NCBI GenBank assembly: GCA_034509735.1
Contig: JACGWO010000005.1
Span: 15,055,264 to 15,119,263, forward strand
Origin: Sesamum alatum
Taxonomy: Eukaryota; Streptophyta; Magnoliopsida; Lamiales; Pedaliaceae
DNA: 64,000 nucleotides
Direction: 5' to 3'
The position numbers and the translations under genes are program-made. The first letter of the stretch is position 1. The number at the start of each line of letters is the position of its first letter. The notes under the pieces were generated by a model, which made no database searches, was not told the DNA's origin, and was given only the letters and a program-made list of their open reading frames with translations. This document shows positions 10,178 to 21,180 of this stretch, piece by piece.

Positions 10178-10422
10178 CAAATTTTTTTTTTTTTTGTTTT
10201 TCAAATCTGTTTCAGCACAATAACAATAATATTATTCTAAAAATAAGCATGCAATTTTAGATCCAATCTAACAAAATTAAGCATGCCAAAAGTCCATTAA
10301 ATCCAAACAATTGAATCATCATATTATTCATATATTTATGTAATCTAACATGCCAATAAAGCCATTTAAAAGCAAGTAGATCATGCCAAACACATAGATC
10401 TATGCCCCTTACATCGAACCGG

Positions 10423-10434
10423 GCTCTGATACCA
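10423..10434 (-). other. primer-binding site, element B
   Basis: Minus strand TGGTATCAGAGC, two bases from the LTR end; initiator tRNA-Met primer. Confidence 0.95.
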
Positions 10435-10436
10435 CT

Positions 10437-12663
10437 TGAAGGACAAGCGGATCCGCCCGGGACCGCGAGCGGAAGCGAGAAAGCGAGAAATTGTGCGTAA
10501 ATTTAAATCAAATTCAAAATACGCGAATCCCAAGCGGTGTACCCTTGGGTAATCAACCGGGCGTTCGATGTAGGATGTGTAAATATTAAAACATATATTT
10601 AAGCACATAGGGCATAGATATATAAATGAAACCAATCAAAGCGTAATAAACCGTTACCTTTGATTGTTTAGCGTATGCTCCCGGCTACTTGCGTTGCTCC
10701 TTCTCCGGAATGCTCACGAAATCCAAACGTATGGATTTTCCAAAGGTGATCCACACCACACCGGAAGAAACACACGTTCTTCTTGCTAGAAAAGAATGGG
10801 TTTAGAAGGAATCGGTTTAAGAGAAGAACACTATGAATTAGTGTTCTCTTAAACTTACTTTGTTCTTCTTCTTGATTCAAAATCAAGTGAAGAACACAAG
10901 TGTGGGAGAGGGAGAGAGCACAAAATTTGAGAGAGAGGAGAGGATTTTTGTCTTCTCTTTTTCCTAGAAAAAGATGAATAATAATCACTTATGCTTGGTG
11001 TTGTATATTCTAATATATATACATAAGTAATGTGATTATTGGAATGTGTCTAAGTTCATCCAAGGATCTCTAGATTCATTCCAATCAATCACCATCAATT
11101 CTTCAATCAAGCCTACCAAAATTTATGGTATGATCAAATCATACCAAAAGGGAAGAGCTTGATTGTAGTTGATTTGTCTCTTTCCAAAAGAGATAAGTCA
11201 ACATACCACCTCGCATGAAACATGGCTGATTTTGCTTCCTCCAAGGGAGCATGTCGGCCATGTTTAATTAAGGGAAGAAGTCCAACTTATTCCTATTCCA
11301 AAATAGGAATTATTTCTCCTCTCGGGTATAATTTAACGGATCGGGTTTTTATCGTAATCCAATTACGGGAATCCAACGTTAAATCCAATTTAATGTCTAT
11401 TTAAATTATTCCCGTTGACCTTTTAATCCAATTAAAAGATTCAACGTCTCAACGTCTCAACTTTCCATATTTAATCGAAAATCCAATTTACCGATTAAAC
11501 GAAAGCCCGATACAATATCGGCCCGTCCATCCAATGGACTTTCCCTTAAGTAATCCAATTACTTATTTTTATCCTTCGAGATTGACTCCACGTCGACCTC
11601 TCAACCTCCTCGGTGATTTGTGTGTGACCCTTTAGGTTCACCCTCAGCTAGACTTGGGCCTGTGTCCCACAAGGGCCCGTTACCATGGGTGGCCGTCTAG
11701 CAACGGTCGATGGCACTAGAGACTAGGTGAATTGGCGTGAACATTTAGGCGCCGATTCCATACGGGTACGATCCTTCCATCTACCGTCTCCCAACCTTAG
11801 TCTAGGGTGTGGAATTGGGCGTCGGTTCCCATCCTTGACTAGGCATCTATGCTTAATACTAGAGACCACGTATGCTTCATTGTGTCAACACAGGAAACCA
11901 TTCCCTATTCGACCAACCACTGTGGCCACAGCTTCAAACAGCATGAACCTGTCTCCGAGTGCATAGGAGATACATCTGTCACATACTGACAGGGGACGGA
12001 TCCTTTTCTTGGAATCCACCGTCCTCGCTACACATTCTGATTGCACTGGACAAGGTTTATGATAATCATCTTACAGAATGATTACCTCTCGCCAGATTCA
12101 AGATACAGCCGTCATGTGCACGCGACTGCCATGATCCCTCAAGTCTGAGGATTACTCCCGTACTATCGGAACCGGGGAAAATCAATCATACCGACCAAGC
12201 CTCCAAGGCTTCCATATGATGATCCCCGTGAGTCAGTCCAGTCGGCTCGACCCCATTCGACCAACCCATCAATATCATGTAGGCGTCCCACGCCTGTCCC
12301 TGATGAAACACAACACTCATCCAATGAACACGACTCTTGACGCAAGTCTCAATAGGACTATCGATGCCCTATCTCGAGGTCCTCGACTTGGAACGTTTCA
12401 GACCCAACTCTTAATCAGTTGGTTTCATGACCACCATCCAATGCATGGCCCAACTGCACGAGTTGTTATCCATGGTCTGTGGGCTTTGTTGCGATATAAG
12501 TTAAATACCGTTTTAACAAATGTAAGATGAGCGCAACAAAGAAGGTACCATTGGTGACGAATACTCATCTTATCCATCACATAATAATATTACATTTACA
12601 TCAAGTTGTCAGATAGGTTACAAATCGTCAAACCTATTGGCTTTCTGGTCACCTATTCTAACA
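10437..12663 (-). repeat. 5' LTR of element B (B-type, 2227 bp)
   Basis: Plus-strand TGAAGGACAAGCGG...TTCTAACA. It shows only short patches of similarity to the A-type LTR: the terminal TGTTAGAATAGG, the CCGTT...AACGG block (11677-11713), and the stretch around it. An AT-rich TATATATA tract near 11016 is a possible TATA box. It is flanked on the right by element C coding sequence. Confidence 0.92.
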
Positions 12664-12664
12664 T

Positions 12665-13336
12665 GCAGCCGTAAGCAGCATACAGTATCCTGTTCAGTGC
12701 ACTAGACCTGATGTGGCTTTCGCTTTGAGCGTAACTAGCCGATATCAGTCGTGTGCCGGGGAGGCACACTGGAGTGCAGTCAAGATTATCCTAAAGTACC
12801 TGAAAAGGACTAAGGACATGTTCTTGATCTATGGCGGTGGAGAGTTGATACTGGAAGGCTATAGCAACGCTAGCTTCCAGTCGGATGACGATGATGCCAA
12901 GTCTCAGTCTGGTTATGTGTTCAGACTTAATGGTGGCGTGGTTGCTTGGAAGAGTTCCAAGCAGGCTACCACGGCGGACTCCACCACAGAATCTGAATAC
13001 ATAGCAGCTTCGGAAGCTTCTAAGGAGGCGGTTTGGATGAAGAGCTATATCCAAAAGTTGGGTGTAGTACCTAGCATCGCTGAGCCAGTGGTTATCTTCT
13101 CCGATAACAACGGGGCTATAGCGCAAGCAAAGGAACCGAGATCTCATCACCGATCCAAGCATATTCTTATACGCTACCATCTGCTCCGAGAGATGGTTAG
13201 TATGGGTGACGTTCGGATGGACCGAGTCAGCTCCGCAGAAAAGATAGCAGATCCACTTACTAAGCCCATGTCGCAAGTTGCCCATACTCAGCATCTGGAT
13301 AAGATGGGTTTGAGGTCAATGGGTGATTGGCTTTAG
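12665..13336 (+). pseudogene. RNase H, element C (3' part of pol, open)
   Basis: An uninterrupted plus-strand frame from the border of B to TAG at 13334-13336, about 223 codons. It holds the RT-RNase H connection (CTRPDVAFALSVTSRYQS), GYSNASFQSDDDD where most relatives have GYSDASFQ (the first catalytic Asp is Asn here), the STTESEYIA glutamate motif, and FSDNNGAIA with its aspartate. It ends in the usual copia C-terminus MGDWL. This is the cleanest coding stretch in the window, but 5'-truncated by insertion of B and probably inactive because of the Asp-to-Asn change. Confidence 0.88.
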
Positions 13337-13350
13337 GTCAAGTGGGAGAT
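13337..13350 (+). other. polypurine tract, element C
   Basis: GTCAAGTGGGAGAT directly after the RNase H stop and directly before TGTTAG of the LTR. Confidence 0.88.
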
Positions 13351-13596
13351 TGTTAGAATAGGTGACCAGAAAGCCAATAGGTTTGGCGATTTGTAACCTA
13401 TTATACAACTCGATGTGAATGTAATATTATTATGTGATGAATAAGATGAGTGTTCGTCACCAATGGTACCTTCTTTGTTGTGCTCATCTTACATTTTTTA
13501 AAATGGTGTTTAACTTATATCGCAACAAAGCCCACAAACCATGGATAACAACTCGTGCAGTTGGGCAACGCATTGGATGGTGGTCATGAAACCAAC
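13351..13596 (+). repeat. start of 3' LTR of element C (B-type, inverted)
   Basis: Begins TGTTAGAATAGGTGACCAG and matches the reverse complement of the end of B-type LTRs (for example 12418-12663). The match stops within GAAACCAACT at 13596. Confidence 0.88.
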
Positions 13597-13597
13597 T

Positions 13598-13868
13598 TGA
13601 ACCTGTGCAAACCTAGTTTGCCTCCCACTAGTCCCTTGACCTATGCAAGACCATCCCACATACTCAAGTACTTTGTAGGATACAAGCTTGCCATGCCATA
13701 TCCAATATGGCGTCTAGGCCACGATCTTTAGAAAGTACCATGTTTTACAACTTGGTTATTGTCTTAAGAACATGCCCAGATGGGCCAAGATAGTTCAGTG
13801 AAACACCGATAAAACCATGTCCAACAAGGTTCGATTCCTCCCTGATCAGAGACACCGTTCAATTGTGG
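13598..13868 (-). pseudogene. integrase remnant of an E-type element
   Basis: Decayed minus-strand integrase sequence. The stretch around 13640-13710 aligns with the VWG..AYV / KPASY..YLK / TPYEIWHG region of D (17840-17960), and 13800-13868 aligns with the ERRNRTLLDMV and NGV region. It ends in ATTGTGG, shared with the start of the D LTR. The segment 13663-13868 is about 92% identical by eye to E sequence at 23862-23901 plus 25889-26050, so it is a second copy of that piece rather than its continuation. Confidence 0.7.
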
Positions 13869-15836
13869 AAGCGCAGGATATAGCGCAAATGCGGAAGCGT
13901 GGTACAAAATTAAATAACAAAAATTTAAACATCCTTTTACGTAAAAATAAAGAACACGTTCAAGGGGTGTACCCTTGAAGTTCCCGGGCGTTTGGTGTAT
14001 CTCATGAATTAAAAGCATAGAAACAATCATGGAGACCATAGGATTAAAAATAAAAGAGGGACGAAAAGTAAATCGGGACCTACTGATTGTCGTTTTCATC
14101 TTCTAACTGGTACTCGCGTTGCTGCCCGATTTGCACCAAATCTCGTATATGAGATTCTCCAAATTGTGACACGCAACCCACTCACGTATCTTGCACGTCG
14201 TGCTAGCAAACGAACAAGTATATTGGAGAGGACGAATCAATCACACGTTATTAATTTAACGGGATTAATCCTCCTATGTTCAATTGTTCCAAGAACAAAA
14301 GGACAAGAAAATAATATTCCTGAGAGGGAGAGAGAGGGCGGACGAGAGGAGAGAGAGCACGAGAGAGTGTGTGTGTGTGTGCATGTGATGGAGTTTCATC
14401 ATCTCTCTTATGGTGAGGGTCTAGGACTATATATTGAGGAGGAGTTTAATCCTCTTCAAACTCCAACTCTAAATAAGACTATTTTGACTAGGATTTTGAC
14501 CTAGTCAAAGTCCTAGTAAAAGTAGTAATTTGACCTAGTCAAATCTATCTTAGCCATCCATCTCTCCTTTTTAATCTCAACCATTAATTTAATTTAATGG
14601 AATATTTAAAACCTATTTAAATATTCCAAAGGGCAATAAATAAATATAATAAATATAAATATTTATTCTAGGCCCATTATATTAATTATCTAATAAATCT
14701 AATTTATTAGATTAATCCCTTTTATCTAATAAAAGTAATTAATTCTCTCCAAGAAAATAAAGGACCCGCTTAAATCCAATTTAATCATTCCATAGCTCAA
14801 AATATTTAATTCTAAATGAAATACTTAATGTGTGTGGATTGTGTGTGACTTTTTAGGTTCACCTTTCAGCTAGACTTGGCCGGATTCCTAGAATCCGTCC
14901 GTTACCATGGGTGGCCATCTAGCAATGGTCCATGGCACTAGAGACTAGGTGAATATTCGGGGATGAATATTTAGGCTCTAACAGTACACTTGTCCTTCCG
15001 TCTACGGTCTCACTACTTAGGGTCTAGGGCACGGAAATTGCAGGTACCCATTTTGGACCTAAGTGTCGGTCTGTCCTTACTAAACTCCGCAAGGGAAACC
15101 TCCCCTTTTGTTCAGTTACAGTGGCCACAGATTTTAGGGACAAGACACAGAGCATATGTGAGACTCAACTGTCAATGCCTTTTGACAGGAGACAGATCCT
15201 TTCTTGGAAACTACTGTCATTCTGTATACCGAAAGTGCACTAGACATGGCTTATGACTCTCAAGTGCTTCTTGGCAATCTCTCACCATATCTAAGATACA
15301 ACCCTGATATACAGGTAAACTCAGCAGTTCCTCAAGTGAAAGGACTTGACCTGTGTTGTCGGAACCGGGAACACACATCATACCTAGCCGACCCTACTCA
15401 GGGTCCTCCATAAGACGGTTCCCGCGAGTCACCTCAGTCAGCTGCTCCCTAGCAGGTTAACCCACTAACACTGCTTAGACCACCTTCGTCACCCGTCGAT
15501 GAAATATGACAACAGATGCTTAGTGCAAGTCTCAAGGGGAATCTCGATACCCATTTCGACATTCCTTGACTTGGAGATTTTCGGACTAATTCGGCGGGAC
15601 TGATTTCATGGACCTACCTCCAAGCGTAGTCCCAGTCCCCGAAATACATTTTCAGTCCATAGGCTTTGTTTGCGTAGTGAACATATATGTAATGGAGATA
15701 AAGTTAACACAAACAAAGTAATGCCAAATGAATTTCACTTCTTTATTCATTAATAATTTATAAAATCCCTGAAATTGTCTAGACATAGGTTACATTTTGC
15801 CTGCCAAGATTGGCTACATGGTCACCTATTTTAACA
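13862..15836 (-). repeat. 3' LTR of element D
   Basis: A-like LTR with a W-box cluster (about 14473-14540) and (GT)n/(GA)n tracts (about 14330-14382). It differs from its partner by many substitutions and small indels, so D is older than F. The outer end is diverged and lacks TGAAAG. Confidence 0.87.
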
Positions 15837-15851
15837 ATCTCCCACTTGACC
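15837..15851 (-). other. polypurine tract, element D
   Basis: Minus strand GGTCAAGTGGGAGAT next to the 3' LTR. Confidence 0.88.
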
Positions 15852-17372
15852 TTAAAGACAATCGCCCATATGTCTCATCCCAATCTTCTCAAGATGTTGC
15901 GTATGAGCGCTCTGCGACGTAGTCTTTGTCAGCGGATCTGCTGTGTTGTCTGCTGAGTTGACTCGGTCCATCCGAATGTCACCTCTTCCAACCATTTCTC
16001 TTAGATTATGGTAGCGTCTAAGAATGTGTTTGGAATGGTGATGAGATCTCGGTTCCTTTGCTTGCACTATTGCACCGTTGTTATCACAAAAGATGACAAC
16101 GGGATCGGCGATGCTAGGCACCACACCCAACTCTTGGATGTAGTTTCTCATCCAAACTGCTTCCTTGGCAGCTTCTGGAGCTGTTATGTATTCAGCCTTA
16201 GTGGTGGAGTCAGCAGTTGTTGCTTGCCTGGAACTTTTCCAAGCTACTACTCCTCCATTGAGCTTGAATACATAACCCGATTGAGACTTAGCATCAACGT
16301 CATCAGACTGGAAGCTAGATTCGCTAAAGCCTTCCAGGATCAGTTTTGCATTGCCATAGACTAAGAACATTTCCTTAGTCCTCCATAGGTACTTAAGGAT
16401 GCCCTTAACAGCATTCCAATGTGCCTCTCCTGCAGAAGACTGATATTTGCTTGTCACGCTCAAAGCGTAAGCAATGTGAAGCCTGGTGCAGTGGACCGCA
16501 TATTGGATGCTACCTACGGCAGAAGCATAGGGGATGACTTTCATCCTTTCAAGTTCCTCATCAGTCTGTGGGGACTGTTTCTTGGATAACTTGATCCCAT
16601 GCCTCATGGGAAGGAATCCTCGTTTGGAATTGTCCATCCGATATCTCTTTAGGACTTTCTCCATATACGAGTTTTGGGTGAGCCCTAACATCCTTTTATA
16701 TCTGTCCCTGACAATCTGGATGCCTAGGATGTAGGAGGCTTCACCCAAGTCCTTCATGGAAAACTGGGTTGAAAAACATACTTTTGTGTCACCCAACATT
16801 CTAACATCATTTTCTATGAGTAGAATGTCATCCACATAAAGCACTAGGAACACTATAGAGCTCCCACTGACCTTCTTGTATACACAAGGGTCGGATTCAT
16901 TTTTGATGAAGTCATAGCCTCGTATCACTTCATCAAAATGAATGCTCCAACTTCGGGATTCTTGTTTGAGGCCATAGATGGACATCTAGAGACAACAGAC
17001 CTTCTGTTCTTCTCCAGTGACTATGAAACCCTCCAGCTGATTCATATAGATCTCTTCCTCAACGAAACCATTGAGGAAGCCCGTTTTCACGTCCATCTGC
17101 CATATCTCATACCATACTGCTATGGTGAGCCGGATCCGAATGGATTTAGCCATGGCTACCGGCGAGTAGGTGTCCTCAAAGTCGACCCCGGGTCATTGAG
17201 TGTACCCCTTAGCTACTAGGCTAGCCTTAAAAGTTGTGACTTCTCCATCATTGCCAAGTTTGCGCTTGTAGACCCACTTACAGCCAACTGGCTTAACACC
17301 TTTCGGTGGATATACAAGTATCCAGACTTGGTTCTCGCTCATGAAGTCCATTTCGGTTTTAATGGCCTCAAG
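15852..17372 (-). pseudogene. reverse transcriptase–RNase H, element D
   Basis: A 377-codon open stretch (16985-15852) covers most of RT and all of RNase H: SIYGLKQ, active-site YVDD, QFSMKDLGEASYILG, the RNase H motifs (GFSESSFQSDD with Glu in place of the usual Asp, TKAEYI, FCDNNGAI) and the C-terminal MGDCL. It is closed upstream by TAG at 16986-16988, a CAG glutamine codon in relatives. The N-terminal RT (VEEEIYMDQ..., GCKWVYKRK, FKARLVA) continues to about 17372 with further breaks. The longest surviving pol frame of the minus-strand elements. Confidence 0.9.
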
Positions 17373-18017
17373 TCATTTCCCGGAGTCGATGTCAGACATC
17401 GCTTCTCCGTATGTCTTAGGATCGTTATCCAGTAGACCTGTCGTATTTAGAAAGCTATATCTCACTGGAGGTCTGGACTCTCTAGTAGACCTACGGAGAA
17501 CGGGAACGTCAGTTGTGACTGTGGGCGCTGACTGTATAGGAGCTGGCGGTTCAGGCACCGGGGCTGGCTGTTCCTGAGGCTGTCCTTCATGCCTAGCATA
17601 CTGGACTTGTCGAGGTCGGTCGGCCCTTCGGGTATCTATCCTGAATCCTCTGAGCGAGGAATCCACGGCTTCCTCTGATGACTGGTTTCCATCACTTGAT
17701 TCCCCAAGGATCAGTTCATCAGGTTGGATATCCTCTGGAAAGCCTTGTTCCAAGAACACTGCATTCCTTTAAACAAATACCTTTTGTTCCAAGGGGTCAT
17801 AAAAGTAATAACCCGGAGTTTCTTTAAGGTATCCAATGAACCTGCATAAGCTAGACCTGGATTCTAGCTTATCTCCCACTAACCTCTTAACGTATGCGGG
17901 GCTACCCCACACTTTCAAGTAGTTGTAGGATGCAGGCTTGCCGTGCCATATCTCATATGGCGTTTGGGTCAATACACTGGTTGGCGCAAAATTTAACAAC
18001 TTGGCCGCCGTTTCCAA
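17373..18017 (-). pseudogene. integrase C-terminus and integrase–RT linker, element D
   Basis: Frame 18017-17769 gives METAAK, TQTPYEIWHGKPASY and VWGSPAYVKR, the conserved end of the copia integrase, then stops in the KVFV region. Frame 17759-17373 gives a Pro/Glu/Gln-rich linker (about 60 residues) and LRRSTRESRPPVRYSFL, which leads into RT. Stops at 17769-17771 and 17373-17375 interrupt what should be one polyprotein. Confidence 0.85.
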
Positions 18018-18026
18018 TGCATAGCC

Positions 18027-18600
18027 CTAAAAGGACAAGGGCAATTTGGTAATACTCATCATGGATCGAACCATGTCCAACAGGGTTCGATTCCTCCTTT
18101 CAGAGACACCATTCAATTGTGGTGTCCCGGGAGGTGTCCATTTTGATATTATACCATTTTCTTTTAGATAATTAAGGAACTCGGTACTAAGGTATTCTCC
18201 ACCTCGGTCTGACCGTAGGACTTTAATTTTACAGTCGGTTTGGTTCTCCACTTCAAGTCTAAATTCTTTAAACCTCTCAAGAGCTTCAGACTTGTACCTC
18301 ATCGGGTAAACATAACCATACCGTGAATGATCATCAGTAAAGGTTATGAAGTAGGAGAACCCACCTCGGGCCTGCGTCCTTAGTAGTCCACATACGTCTG
18401 TATGGACCAAGTCCAACAGACCTGTGGCAAGCCTGCTTTTTCCTACAAAGGGCTTCTTGGTCATTTTCCCTCTTAGACAGGATTCACAAGTTGGTAGCTC
18501 ACTCAAGTCCCCTACCTCTAGGTTCTTTGAGTCTACCAATCTTTTCATCCTGTCTTGGGATATGTGATCTAACCTAGCGTGCATAGTCGTGCGTTCCCGT
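18027..18600 (-). pseudogene. integrase catalytic core, element D
   Basis: An open stretch of 185 codons holds the zinc region (HARLDHIS ... PTCESC), first aspartate (HTDVCG), second aspartate (RSDRGGEY) and catalytic glutamate (VSERRNR). The spacing from second Asp to Glu is 35 residues, the canonical D,D-35-E. A stop at 18027-18029 separates it from the C-terminal part. A small deletion near 18584 breaks WHARLG. Confidence 0.88.
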
Positions 18601-18983
18601 TATTATCTATTTTACGTTTGTGTTGAGCGTTAAGAACGAAGTTCGTTTGTTGCATGATATATAACCCATTATTAAATGTACCAAGTAGATGAGCAATTCC
18701 ACACCTCATCAAATAAAAGCAATTTTTAATAATCATAAACTCATAACCACTATTGTCTAACAATGGAATGGAAATGATGTTTTTAATCATACTAGGTACA
18801 TAATAAACTTGCTCTAATTCTATCATAATATTATCACTAACTACTAGAGTGGCGGATCCTACTGCTTCTGCCGAGATGGCCTTGCCATTCCCAAGCTTCA
18901 GGATCATATCCCCGCTACCCAGTTTTCTGCTTCAGCACCTGCAAATCATTGCAAATGTAAGCTCCACAGCCGGTATCTAATAC
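18569..18983 (-). pseudogene. aspartic protease, element D
   Basis: Frame 18907-18569 carries the protease C-terminal half (MILKLGNGKAI, VYYVPSMIKNIISIPLLDN) and runs into the GAG-pre-integrase region. The active-site segment (VLDTG, about 18960-18983) lies in another frame just behind a TAG at 18984-18986 that replaces a tryptophan codon. It would cleave the Gag-Pol polyprotein if intact. Confidence 0.83.
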
Positions 18984-19892
18984 CTAAGAGGCAGAAATAG
19001 TGACCATATTAACCTCAATCACAACTATACCTAGGTTCGAGAGGAGCTTGGGGCACTCCCTCTTCCAATGCCCTTTCTCACAGCAATTGATACATATGTC
19101 ATATGCCCTCAACTGTTGCTTGGAGACAACCTTTCCCTTTCCTTTGCCTTTCCCCTCTTTGGCAATGGGAACACTCTTAGTGTTCGTAGCTGCTTTGACG
19201 GCTTTTCCCTTCCCCTTCTTCCTTTTCCAACGTCCGGCACCTTTGCCTTTCGTTTTAGAAGTTGAAGCACCTCCAAACAAGACCGAAGGCGTGGACTTTT
19301 TGGTCGTTGCCTCGTATTGCACAAACATATTAATCAACTCATGAATGCCCTTCTCAAGTGCGTTCATGTTGTAGTTGACAAGAAATTGGTCGAAGGAGTG
19401 TGGGAGTGACTGAAGGATCACATCTATGTACGTCTCATTATCGAGGCCTGTCTTTAGATCCTCGAGCTTTTCCACCAGGGTAAGCATTTTAACTCCGTGC
19501 CGTTGTACAGAGGATCCTTCTGTCATTTTGGTTCCAAAGAACGCCTTAGTCACGACATACCTAGTATGCCAGTTCGGGACTACATAGCAATCCTTGAGGC
19601 GAGCCATAATGGAAGGGACATCGTCTAGCCCTTCATATTTCTTCTGAATCTCATTCGTCATCGAAGCAAGTATGACGCTACGGACCTTTCGATTATCCTT
19701 ATGCCATGTCTCGAACGTCTCACGTTCTTCTAGCGTGGATCCTTCCGGTAAGGTCCTAGGGAGAGGCTCGTCCATGACGTAGCCTTAGTTCACGTAATCC
19801 AGGACTATCCTGAGATTGCGCAACCAGTCGTCGTAATTAGTTCCATTGAATTTGTTGGTCTCAAGAATGGTTGATAAAGAGTTCTTAGATAT
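18984..19892 (-). pseudogene. gag, element D
   Basis: The conserved start (MSKN in B, E, F, K) is ATA at 19890-19892, so the initiator is lost by a single G-to-A change. The domain ETNKFNGTNYDDWLRN follows, then TAA at 19785-19787 in place of a CAA glutamine codon, then 263 open codons with the basic Gly/Lys-rich stretch and the zinc knuckle CINCCEKGHWKREC. All three lesions (start loss, Gln to stop, Trp to stop) are single transitions. Confidence 0.87.
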
Positions 19893-20269
19893 TTTTAAAT
19901 CTACATTTAAAAAATAGAGTTCGAGATCAGCAGAATGTAAAAGATGGTGGTTTGATAAATAATTAAATGTTTGATTTTTAGTCATTTAATGCTCCCACTA
20001 TTTACACAAAAATACGATACTCTCAAACGTTGCTTCCGGGAAACCCTTTCCTAGTGGGCTTGGGATCCACAGTGAATTTTTCCATACCCCGCTTTTACGA
20101 TTCGCATGGGAAAAATCCTGTGGGAGGTATACCATACCATTCTCGTTCCACGAGATTCCCAAGATTATTACCGCATCCTTTCACATGATCCCGAGGACTC
20201 CAAGCGAATCATGCTAATCGGGTGTTAGACCCGACCCAATCAACCGAGCCATAGACCCACTGCTACCTC

Positions 20270-20364
20270 CACGACTCGTGAGACAGGTAACAGTAGTCTA
20301 TTTTTTGTTCATGATACAGTGCAGCTTCTTTTAAGTACGATAGACGTGCCACGACTCGTGAGAC
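20270..20364 (-). repeat. paired CACGACTCGTG palindromes in leader (D)
   Basis: Both copies, 20270-20284 and 20350-20364, are exact matches to the motif in B (CACGACTCGTGAGAC). Confidence 0.75.
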
Positions 20365-20670
20365 CACGCTATCGACCTAAATCAGCTTCCTCACTATGCC
20401 ATGGATTGGAAGGCATGGACATACTCCTAGAGTCCATGTCCATTTTCTCTAGGGTCTAATATTTGGACATTGGTCCAACCAATGTGAGAGTAATAAATGA
20501 CCGAGATCTCATAAATAAATATATCAACACATTCATCCATAATGCGTAAGTAAATTGCATCCACAGCAGTTATATGATAAACAAAACACCATTCATCCAT
20601 CATAATAACCACATGCAAAATTAAAGCCTAGCACGCCCCTGTTTGATGCTCATGAGCCCGAATCCTATGC

Positions 20671-20694
20671 GATCCACTGAGCCCGCAGTGAATC
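20671..20694 (-). promoter_or_regulatory. conserved 9-bp leader hairpin (D)
   Basis: RNA arms GAUUCACUG and CAGUGGAUC pair at all nine positions (one U-G) around CGGGCU. Confidence 0.75.
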
Positions 20695-21180
20695 TATGGT
20701 CAATCTAGAGTTAGTCCTACACTATTACATTAATAGTAACCCAATCATCATTCTGATGGGCCTTGGTCTCTTTTCTCTTTCTTCTCTTCATGGAAACTCC
20801 TTAGAACCTCCAGCCTGGGCACTCCATGTGGACCTTCCTTCTTCTCCATCACTTACATAAAAATTAAAACATCACTCCTATTCTACTCTCATTATATATT
20901 AAAATACATGCTAATATCACATGATTACCAATCATAATTATCCAAGATAAAATAAATGCGTAACGTATGAAAAATATGGTACAACCGTTGCCAATAATGT
21001 TTTTCCCATTTTAGGAAGACCCTTCCTCATTATTTCTAGGTAAATTATCCCTGCGATTCCAAATCCAACATAACTTAACCTCCCAAAATAATGTCTTAGA
21101 AATAGGCAAAAATTAAACAAAAACAAATTTTCAGAATTAATTAAAAAATTAAATCTGAAAAAAAGTAAAGAGAAACCCTA

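Larger units (their letters stand above)
8672..10422 (-). other. untranslated leader of element B (PBS to gag)
   Basis: 1.75 kb without a credible coding frame. It is AT-rich apart from a GC island (10090-10177). Blocks of it align with the leaders of D, E and F although the LTRs differ, and the conserved blocks are listed separately: hairpins 8783-8801, 8808-8820 and 9403-9426, and the paired palindrome at 9039 and 9121. Likely roles are RNA packaging, dimerisation or translation of gag; this is inference. Confidence 0.75.
2804..12663 (-). mobile_element. Copia element B, nearly full length
   Basis: Minus-strand element: 3' LTR 2804-4811 (lacking the 188 bp beyond the insertion point of A), PPT 4812-4826, RNase H, RT, integrase, protease, gag (to 8671), leader 8672-10422, PBS, 5' LTR 10437-12663. 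Its right flank (from 12664) is plus-strand RNase H coding sequence of element C, so B sits inside C. The expected target duplication is TGCAG (12664-12668), with its partner outside the window. Coding regions are present in order but broken by nonsense changes, frameshifts and a deletion, so B is not autonomous now. Confidence 0.9.
12664..13596 (+). mobile_element. Copia element C fragment (plus strand)
   Basis: 3' end of a B-like element in the opposite orientation: RNase H, stop codon, polypurine tract, and the first 246 bp of a 3' LTR. Its upstream part is displaced by B. Its LTR is cut at 13596 and joined to integrase sequence of another element. The rest of the LTR may be the G fragment at 40328-40702. 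Confidence 0.85.

Noticed and set aside
8672..10422. Possible envelope-like or extra gene, as in some SIRE-type copia elements
   Set aside because: The long leader has no conserved frame across B, D, E and F, and no space between RNase H and the PPT holds an extra gene.
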